64,000 nt of DNA from Opisthorchis felineus (taxonomy: Eukaryota; Platyhelminthes; Trematoda; Opisthorchiida; Opisthorchiidae): assembly GCA_004794785.1 (NCBI GenBank), contig SJOL01009490.1, positions 570,270 to 634,269 on the forward strand, given 5' to 3'. Under the pieces are notes generated by a model, which saw only the letters and a list, made by a program, of their open reading frames with translations, had not been told where the DNA came from and ran no database searches. Within the stretch, counting starts at the first letter, position 1; each line of letters begins with the position of its first letter. This document shows, one piece after another, positions 56,921-64,000 of the stretch. The position numbers and the translations under genes are program-made.

Positions 56921-59900
56921 GTAGGTTTATCGCTTACTTACTGCGGTTCTCAGAGCCATATTCATTAAATGTTTATCTAGCTATAAACGGTATAACAAAG
57001 CCCTTTTTGTCGCCCCTGAATACCGCCGGACTGGAACCTGTACACCCTAAGGAGGCCGGTCGACACTATTAAAATGGTATATCACTTCGACACTATGCCC
57101 GCGTCTCCGCGTAACTCAGCTGGATAGTCAGCTTTTGTAGGCATTCCGTTGCATGGCGACTTCGTGACGGTTTTTGTTGGTTATAATTCATTCAATTCCA
57201 AAACCAGACCGCAACAAACGCAAGCAATTGAACTGGGCTGATTTTCAGTTGATTTCAGCCGGTTGTTGCTAACAGTGCACTTTTCTGCATCATGTGGGTT
57301 GCAACATCATTATCTAATCAGTTTTAAACCGGTAACTCAAACGACCTGTGTTCGAGACAAATCAGCGCTTAAGGCGCGTACCTATGAGCTGAAGGTCCTT
57401 GGTTCGATCCCAATCCTTGACTTTCTGGTTGCTCCTACCAAGATTTGGGCAATTTGTCAGTAGTTTAGCCATCGTGTATTGCTCCAGTTGCACAACAGCT
57501 ATGAGCCGAAAGGGTGCCACGTGTGAATTATTATTTTCTCTTTTGCTCAAACATTCAGGTTAGTGGTCGATTACAACACCTCGACATATTCACGGGTGAC
57601 CTCATCCATTGATTAGATATCTATAGAACTCAAACTTCGCACATCCGAAACTTCTAATGTTCTGTCTACTAATCACACATCCGGTCGCACTCCCCCTAGC
57701 CATCAGGGTGTGACGCGGTAGTGTTGAATGTTATTGTACGCCAACTATAACTTCTCTTTTCCTCTCTACTTTTGTGTCCACTGTGTCCAGATTTCTCGTG
57801 CATTATCCTTCCTCAATGACGATGCCAAGCTGACACACAATGCTGTTCGTATGGATGCCGTGTTCGTCACGACTGCTGGCGAGTGGAAACTTGGGGCTCT
57901 GGATTTTGTTGGTCCGGTGGATGACCCACCTCCGTCTAGTCGTTCGACCGCCGCATTTGTGCGCTTGGATCAAAATGGTTCTGGTGAGCTTGCCACTTTT
58001 ACTACTACCCACTACTACTGCATTCTACCACTTGGTTCATTTACACGACCGTCTTCTGTCTCTTCCAAACCACCGCGGTCGAAGTCTTGCGCTTACCGCT
58101 TTCTATAATTTGCCGAGCTCCCGAATTAGGCTGAGTAGGTTGGTAAATAATTAAAAAGAACAAATCACTCAGCTTATGGGGAGACAAATAGATATCATTG
58201 GTTCACCTATTGATCGATTGTGTCCATCGCTATGTAGTAAGCCAACATCCCTCAATCCACGCCTCCTTACTGTGTTGCTTGAGCAGGCTAAAGGGGCGCA
58301 ATGTGGTAGAAACCCGAGATTGGTTTTACTGAACACCAGACGACATTGTTCGAGTATCTAGAATGGAACAAAATAAGTTTTAATATTCCAACAAATTTCA
58401 TTTCAAACTACTGTTTTCAGTCATCCTTTTAGCATTATCTTCGCTTGCTTAAGGCGGTCCACGCGGCCATGTTATATTCTCTCCGGGATGCCCCGTAGAA
58501 ATCGATCGTCTCGTTTCTAACTTGCTTAGCATCGAGCTCGCAGGGTTTCTTTCAAAGCCTTGGTGATAGTTGGTAACAGCACATCCCTTCGAATTTAGAG
58601 GCGTTTGAGGTTGAGAAGGTTGTGTGCCATCTGGTATCCTTCACATGAAAATGCGTGGGCCGTTTTCCGAAGCTAGGTATGAGAGCATGGCATTGCACCA
58701 ACCCGAGCCTCGTTTCTGCATGAAGCTTCACCACAATGTTGTTCATTGGTCGGTAGCAAATAGTTATGAACAATTCTATGATTCTCCTGTGCGATAGTAA
58801 AGTGCTTGTGACATTTTTATTTGATGTCTCCTGGGTGTCTTCATTTTTAAAGTAATTTTTCGTGTGTGAAAACCATAAATTATGTGGGAAGTTGCAGTGA
58901 GCTGATTTGTGTGCTTATACAAAGGATAGTTTACCACAGCAGTTTATCCAACAAAAACACTGATGGCTTGATTGGGTTCTAATTCTACACTGGAAAGAGA
59001 TATTTCTGATGTCCTGTGGAGGTTGACTCGGACCAAGAACTAGGAAACAGTATGTAGGTGATAGCGGCAAGCCTAGAGGGGTTCCATTAGAGTCTTGGTT
59101 TAGCCGAAGATGCCGCTACCAATGGTTGCGAACTGACCTGAATGTCATTTTGCTTCCACGTTCTACCCATTCTTCAATTACTTCAATTACTTCATGATGT
59201 AAACAACTTTTGATGGTTGTGCTGGGCTGACGCTAGTCCCTCTCTCTTTCGACTCTTTTTGGAGCCTGGGGAAATGCAATTTTGTGGTGGCAGATCAGTG
59301 AAGGAAGACCGTCTTCCTAGTGGGTTCAGTATTACGATACCGATTTGTCGTCGTATGTTTCGTGGCTAAAAGTTATGTCTGGCCCGCATCATCATCGGTG
59401 CTATGAGATCTGTAAGTTGTCCAAGTCTTATACTAGCTGGAGCCAATATTTGCACCGAAATTCTCAGTTGGGGTTGTTGTTCACGTTATAGGCACTATTT
59501 TAGTGCCTGTGAAGTGAGCTGTTATCTACTCTTTATGTAGTCTGATGTTACCTACTTCTGTTAGGTTGATCTGAAAAATCACAATATTTTTTCGGTTCAT
59601 TCGCCCGTTCCGGTAGACCCATATTTACCGCCGGACACTCGTCTCGTCGACTCCTGGGGCCTTGGATGTTTCATCTGGGAACTATTCAATCCGAACACAT
59701 CACTACGCGATCGATCACAACTCTCCTCGCCTGATGCACTACAACGATTACCTGCCTCTCTTGTTTCCAGTTATCGTCGCTTGATTGCATTGAACGGTAC
59801 GGTACGAGGGCCAAAACGACGCTTGACTGTTACTCAGTTTCTTGATCAAGCGCGGAACTCTGATAAACAAGGTTTCTTTGTGAATGAGTATGTGGATACT

Positions 59901-62900
59901 TTGTTGTTCTTGGAGGAAATACAACTGAAGGACCCCCAGGTTAGTTTTTGTGTCATCCTCGTGCTACTCGGCGGTTTAACGTACGACCGTGCCTTGGGAA
60001 CAGTGCACCGTGATTCGTTTTTCAAGCAATGTACTTACGACGCTTCTGTTTATCAGTCCTAACCAATTCACTTACCATCGCACTGTTCGCCTTCCAGGAT
60101 GGGGTCTCTCTGACCCTCGCTGTTATTGGCTGAACGCCATGGTGGCTAACCGATATCAGTGGCGTTCTTGCTGTCAGTTCCTATCCAGCTTGTCTGATTG
60201 AGTGCTGGATATGTAGGTACCTCGGACGTTTGTCTTAGGCTAGTCCCAGATCCCCTTCCTGCTCCACTTTCCTGCCTCTTTCCATTATACAGCTTTATTC
60301 AAATAAATTGACATGGTTATATGGCAGTGAGGCTCCAGTTGCTTTCAATTGGTGTTGCTGTCAGTGATGATTATGATAATGTCGTTGTCAATTCCGGAGG
60401 CCGACTGTTTACGTTTAGTGATATGCCACACGGAAATTTGACAGTGGTCTTACGTAAGCAGCTTCTTGTAGAGGTTGGTAATAATATGGAATTCAACTTC
60501 AGCTTTCGCAACCTTGTATTTTCCTCTACATCACTTGTCCTTCCGTGTCAGGTAAATCGTGGTTTGATGAACAAGTTTCAACATTGACGGTGTTCGTTGT
60601 GTATTTGGATTTCGTCAGACAACTAAAGTTTATTTATACTGAAAACCGAGTGGCAGCATATAGCTTTTTCGTTCTTGATGGAATCATCTGCATTACTCAT
60701 TTCAAAATTTTGAGGAGCAATAGAATCCGTAACTTTCCGGTTGTAAGTTAAACTAGTATCTAGGGTTGTGCATCCTGGTAGTATATGAGCCCTCATGCTC
60801 CGTTCAAGTTTCACGATAGCTATGCACCGAACGGGTGTAATAACCGAAAAAATTATTATTCCATTTTGTTTTACCACTAACATGTAGCTTCGGTTGACAG
60901 TTTAATTTTAGCGCCATTATTATTTGGCTACACAGCTCACTTCATCGCTTGTGAGCTTACTCCTTGATCGACCTATTGACGACGTTCTCATTAAGTTTTT
61001 ACTCACAATATCCAGGTTTTCGTATACCACGATCCCCACTGACCTTGACCAATAATCTATGCAATTTGTTCCCACTGCGTAGGAGAAGACCCGTTTCCTA
61101 TCCGCCCTAACCGACCAAGTGAGCAGTTTCCCGGATGACGTTTGTCGCCACAAAATTCTCCCGCACTTATTAAATGGGTTGCGCTACGGTTCGGCTGGCG
61201 TCGAAGCTCTGATACCGATACTTCGACTCATCCCCTTGTTATCCTCCTCCGAATTCGAGTCTAACGTCCTTCCATGTCTGGTCAAATTGTTCGCTGCGCC
61301 TGAGCGAGCCACACGGGTTCGCTTGCTTGAACAACTGCCCAACTTTGTGAAGAACCTGCCTCCCAAAGCGGTGGAATCACAAATTTTCACCTCTGTGGCC
61401 ACCGGGTTCTCTGATGCCAATCCGGTAGTACGGGAGGCCACAGTTCGAGCAATGGTTCACCTGGCACCCAAATTATCCGCGAAGCTGTTGAACGATACCC
61501 TTCCGCGTTACCTTATCGGAGTACAGGTGGGCCAGCACAAAACTTACTGTGTTAAACTATCGTTATGCCAACCGTGGTTCGTTTGTTCATTGTAGAAATT
61601 CCCTGAACTGAGAGTAGTCTTTTGGAGCAAACAAGTGAAACTATGATAACCTTTAGGAATTGGTTGCGTCGCTAACTCCATTAGCCACTATTTGATGGAA
61701 CAAAGTACCCCATCAGAGATTTATTACACAGGTCTCTCTTTTCAACATCCTCTCTCCCTGTTGCAAGATGTTGTCACCCGTCCATGGGAATAAAAGGGTT
61801 TCGGCTCCTGCAGTTTGTCACCTTCTAGGAGGATATCGTTAAAGACTAAATCATTTGCAGATTGCAATCACAGTGCAACGAGAAAAATTAGCTTGCGTAA
61901 AGTACAGCAACATTTTTGCTTTGTTTGAGTGCACGCAGTTTTAGCACTTTTTGCTATTTCCTATGTCACTGTCCACCGCAAAATGATTACCCGCAGTGCT
62001 GAATTGGGTTGGTCGGTGTTTTTCACTGAATCTCGTCAATAGGGCTGATGGACCCCAACCCATTGACTAACATAAATTATATTTCTGTGAGTTTCTTCAT
62101 CTCAGCACACCAATCTCAGCACCAACAATTGGCGTATTTTTTCCGGGCAACGTTTTGTAGTCGACACAACAAAACCTCGTAGGGTCAAGCAGGTAATTTA
62201 CCCGATCGATTTGCAACTTGCTCACATACGGCAACAATTCTCATTATGACATTTGCGTAAATTTTCCGAATCCAGATGCTACTACTATCTGATGATGCTC
62301 TAAGAATGAAGATTTCACTTCTACCCCCACTTACATCTTTTTATTAATCAGTACTATCGTTTCATGTAATATGCTATTTGAAACCAAATATATGTGGAAT
62401 AGTTCACTTTCCATTCACTCTTGCATCGTGCATTACACTACTACTTGAAGTCGCCAAGGCGCGGTCGTCGTCCGAAGCCAGAAGCTAAGACTGACGATTC
62501 TGCGAGATCGATTGAGGCACATCCTTAGATAACTGCGAGTTCCTTGCTGCCTTTGAAAGTACCTAGTGTGATAGCTGCTCTGTCGTTGCGCCAGGTAATC
62601 AGAAGGTCGAAAACAAGGCAAAAGCTGGACTTATGACTTTTTTATCATAGCATATTGATAAGCTGAAATTAGGGACACAACGAACGTAACTGGCTTCACG
62701 GACTGTCTTTTCGCATCGAACAGAGACAATTCAGCCAGAAAAACCATTTACGTAACACTGATGCTTTTTGACACATTCAAGTGGACATTTTCGGTGCTAG
62801 AAGTCCTTGAATAAGATGCATCACCGTTGTTCAGATTTTTTTTACCCATGTGAAACTACTAACATAGTGGGGCACATCACATTCTACAAACTCTCTTTCT

Positions 62901-63108
62901 TGTTTCCGCAACATATCTTGATGATCGAAAGGCAAAAGACGAGCAGGGTGGCATCCGCACAAACGCAACCATTTGTTTGGCGAAGCTAGCCACACAGTTT
63001 TCAACCCAAGTCCAACAAGGTGTCTTATTGAATGCGTTCCTACGTGCAACACGTGATCAGTTCGTCCCCGCTCGTAAAGCTGCCTTGTCTGCGCTTGCTG
63101 CCACTCAA
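56447..63108 (+). CDS. SCYL1: SCYL1, N-terminal kinase-like protein (5' part of gene)
   Basis: Five coding exons: 56447-56920, 57791-57983, 59617-59939, 61083-61526 and 62932-63108. They join in phase to 537 codons without a stop. All introns are GT-AG. Residues 1-330 form the pseudokinase domain and residues 331-537 the HEAT-repeat solenoid. The usual kinase lysine, the H-R-D loop and D-F-G are replaced ([19 protein letters not shown] and LDFVGP), as in SCYL1 family members, which are catalytically inactive. Known family role: COPI-associated Golgi-to-ER trafficking. The ATG context and the M-W-x-F start fit the family start. The C-terminal part, with more HEAT repeats and the tail, lies beyond the window. 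It is the only gene here that looks intact. Confidence 0.9.
57290..57545 (+). repeat. SINE copy in SCYL1 intron 1
   Basis: A perfect box B GGTTCGATCCC (57401-57411) is followed by a body with ATTTGGGCAATTTGTCAGTA, then CAACAGCTATGAGCCGAAAG and an ATTATTATTTTC tail. The layout matches the 51 kb SINE. Box A is not clear; CTCAGCTGGATAG at 57115-57127 may be its displaced remnant. Confidence 0.6.
57791..57983 (+). CDS. SCYL1: SCYL1 exon 2 (residues 159-223)
   Basis: The acceptor is CTGTGTCCAG. It encodes [20 protein letters not shown] and the degenerate catalytic and metal-binding loops ([12 protein letters not shown]). I chose the donor G|GTGAGC at 57984 because it leaves one base, which matches the acceptor of exon 3. 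The frame stays open past this point, but the family alignment does not continue there. Confidence 0.8.
57984..59616 (+). other. SCYL1 intron 2
   Basis: A 1633-base intron. I see no repeat copy or gene in it. The acceptor is a pyrimidine-containing run ending CCGGTAG. An alternative acceptor TTCTGTTAG at 59564 would put exon 3 in the wrong phase with the chosen donor. Confidence 0.6.
59617..59939 (+). CDS. SCYL1: SCYL1 exon 3 (residues 223-330)
   Basis: It encodes [20 protein letters not shown] and WELFN (the kinase C-lobe S-W/D-x-W-x-L-G-C-x-x-W-E block), [16 protein letters not shown], and [20 protein letters not shown], the linker to the HEAT domain. The donor is CAG|GTTAGT. The split first codon (G from exon 2 plus AC) gives Asp. 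Confidence 0.85.
60060..60390 (+). mobile_element. RTE-like LINE 3' tail in SCYL1 intron 3
   Basis: [20 protein letters not shown], then [17 protein letters not shown], is the C-terminus of an RTE-like ORF. The 3' UTR (60190-60390) aligns with 55095-55290: TGTCTGATTGA, then TTATATGGCAGTGAGGC and a GATGATTATGATAATG end. A 5'-truncated insertion. Confidence 0.75.
60760..60870 (+). repeat. SINE 3' fragment in SCYL1 intron 3
   Basis: CATCCTGGTAGTATATGAGC, then ATAGCTATGCACCGAACGGG and AAAAATTATTATTCC, match the body and tail of the intron 1 SINE (AGCTATGAGCCGAAAGGG, then ATTATTATTTTC). The head is missing. Confidence 0.5.
61083..61526 (+). CDS. SCYL1: SCYL1 exon 4 (residues 331-478)
   Basis: The acceptor is CACTGCGTAG and the donor CAG|GTGGGC. 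It encodes the start of the HEAT-repeat region: [60 protein letters not shown] and [20 protein letters not shown]. 444 bases, phase 0 at both ends. The D-x-N-P-x-x-R-E-x-x-V helix pair is diagnostic of SCYL1. Confidence 0.9.
61527..62931 (+). other. SCYL1 intron 4
   Basis: A 1405-base intron without recognised genes or repeats. The minus-strand frame at 62433-62621 has no recognisable domain. Confidence 0.6.
62932..63108 (+). CDS. SCYL1: SCYL1 exon 5 (residues 479-537)
   Basis: It encodes [20 protein letters not shown], then [20 protein letters not shown] and LAATQ, a highly conserved HEAT segment of the family. The acceptor is GATCGAAAG and the donor CAA|GTACGT. Phase 0. The last coding exon visible; nothing in 63109-64000 could be assigned as the next one. 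Confidence 0.85.
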
Positions 63109-64000
63109 GTACGTCCAAACTATTGGTTATTGTTGTTGGACGCATTTTTGTCGTGGATAATCTTCCAAGCAACGTGCCCCCAATTCGACCACTGCGGATG
63201 GCAGATGTCTGTTTCATCAGTCGGCCTGTTCTAACTTGCCCTTTATATTTTCACTTTCAGTTTAGCCTACTGAAAGGTGGCGAGTAGTTGACTTGCGATC
63301 TCAGTAAACTGGCACATGCAACGGATTTCCCGCTAGTGGTCAGTAGCTGTGAAATGAGGTTTCTAAAGGAGCAAATAAGTTCCCTCTCCTTTTTAACAAG
63401 CCTCAAAGTAGGCAGTACCACTCAAACCACTTTCGGTGCATTGCATTTTTAAAATGGAAAGTCTAAGTCCAAAAAAGCAGTGACGACAATGGGTGTTCTG
63501 GTTGGACATTGCGGATGTGTTGGACAACCTTTTGGAAAAGTCTCTACAGTCAGTTTGATACGGGACAAGCACATCCCCAACCTGGTCAATCGTCATACCT
63601 TCTGGTTGCCATGTTGCCGGCGATATCACTTGGTTGCAGTTCAGAATCACAGTTTAACAACAGTCAGAGTGTTCGCAGCTCGGCTGGGTGCTATACATAC
63701 GAATTCCGGGAGGCGGAATAATCCGGAGGCTAGAAAAGGTTCACAGACAGTTACCAATGTGCTTCCAGAAAAATGACTCGGAGGTGAGTATTAATGGAGA
63801 GAATTACGTACGAGAGCACAAATGTATTCAAGACAAGTCGTGCGTACATTCTTAGTTTATTCAACCACAAAACGAACTACAAGCCATTAAGTGTTCAGGA
63901 AAGCAATTAAAAGTGGAAACAAGTGTATCATGTGGTCAAGAACGAACACCGAGAATGTCTTCTTTGTCCTTTTATGCGTATGTTAGTGGTCGTGTATGTT
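63109..64000 (+). other. SCYL1 intron 5, to window edge
   Basis: No coding segment similar to the next HEAT repeat was found in any forward frame. The open frame at 63480-63776 does not resemble SCYL1. Confidence 0.5.

Noticed and set aside
57984..58108. Extension of SCYL1 exon 2 to the in-frame stop
   Set aside because: The added residues ([17 protein letters not shown]) have no SCYL1 similarity, and a good donor lies before them.
1..64000. CRISPR array, operon or prokaryotic signals
   Set aside because: No evenly spaced repeats and no closely packed genes; introns and retroelements show eukaryotic DNA.

Overview
This window is eukaryotic genomic DNA. It is dominated by decayed retroelements, with one host gene at the right-hand end. 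The mix suggests a parasitic flatworm (Platyhelminthes, Neodermata): RTE-like and CR1-like LINEs with microsatellite 3' ends, two Ty3/Gypsy types, a BEL/Pao element, Penelope-like elements, short tRNA-headed SINEs, and a divergent intron-rich SCYL1 gene. I cannot settle the class from sequence alone; a repeat-rich cestode is my low-confidence guess. There are no bacterial features and no CRISPR array.

Left part (1-15 kb): scattered old fragments. These are a Penelope-like reverse transcriptase (about 430-1960), a Gypsy RT/RNase H remnant (4440-5090), a fold-back hairpin (5385-5556), a CR1/Jockey-type RT fragment (6440-7250), SINE pieces (10.3, 11.2 and 12.4 kb), a second Penelope-like remnant (11.4-12.36 kb), the tail of an RTE LINE on the minus strand (12.6-13.3 kb) and a Gypsy gag-protease remnant (13.4-14.4 kb).

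Centre (15.4-43.5 kb): one nested block. An RTE-like LINE on the plus strand is split into 15.4-16.24 kb and 41.87-43.54 kb. A minus-strand Gypsy element sits in the gap, with LTR-like ends at 16.25-16.46 and 41.64-41.87 kb. Its gag-protease-RT lies at 41.5-39.7 kb and its RNase H-integrase at 18.1-16.5 kb. Between these halves lies a full-length minus-strand CR1-like LINE (CR1-1), whose 5' end is near 39.7 kb and 3' end at 18.11 kb. CR1-1 is itself broken by a BEL element (18433-22097), a second full-length CR1-like LINE (CR1-2, 23.57-32.12 kb), a 5'-truncated CR1 tail (32.46-33.15 kb) and an unidentified stretch of about 690 bp (36.3-37.0 kb). Removing the insertions gives CR1-1 about the same length as CR1-2 (roughly 8 kb), which supports the reading.

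Right part: a small plus-strand Gypsy element with both LTRs but no RT or integrase (46321-49738), carrying a tRNA-headed insert and a LINE tail; two successive RTE LINEs (51.78-52.80 and 52.84-55.29 kb); SINE copies, two of them in opposite orientation at 51.1-51.7 kb; and an (AT)n tract containing an N.

Host gene (56.4 kb to the right edge): the 5' part of SCYL1, an N-terminal kinase-like Golgi trafficking protein. Five coding exons (537 codons) have compatible splice phases and encode the pseudokinase domain followed by HEAT repeats. The gene runs out of the window. Its introns hold an RTE tail and SINE fragments. Almost every transposon frame carries stops or frameshifts, so SCYL1 is the only gene here that I regard as functional.
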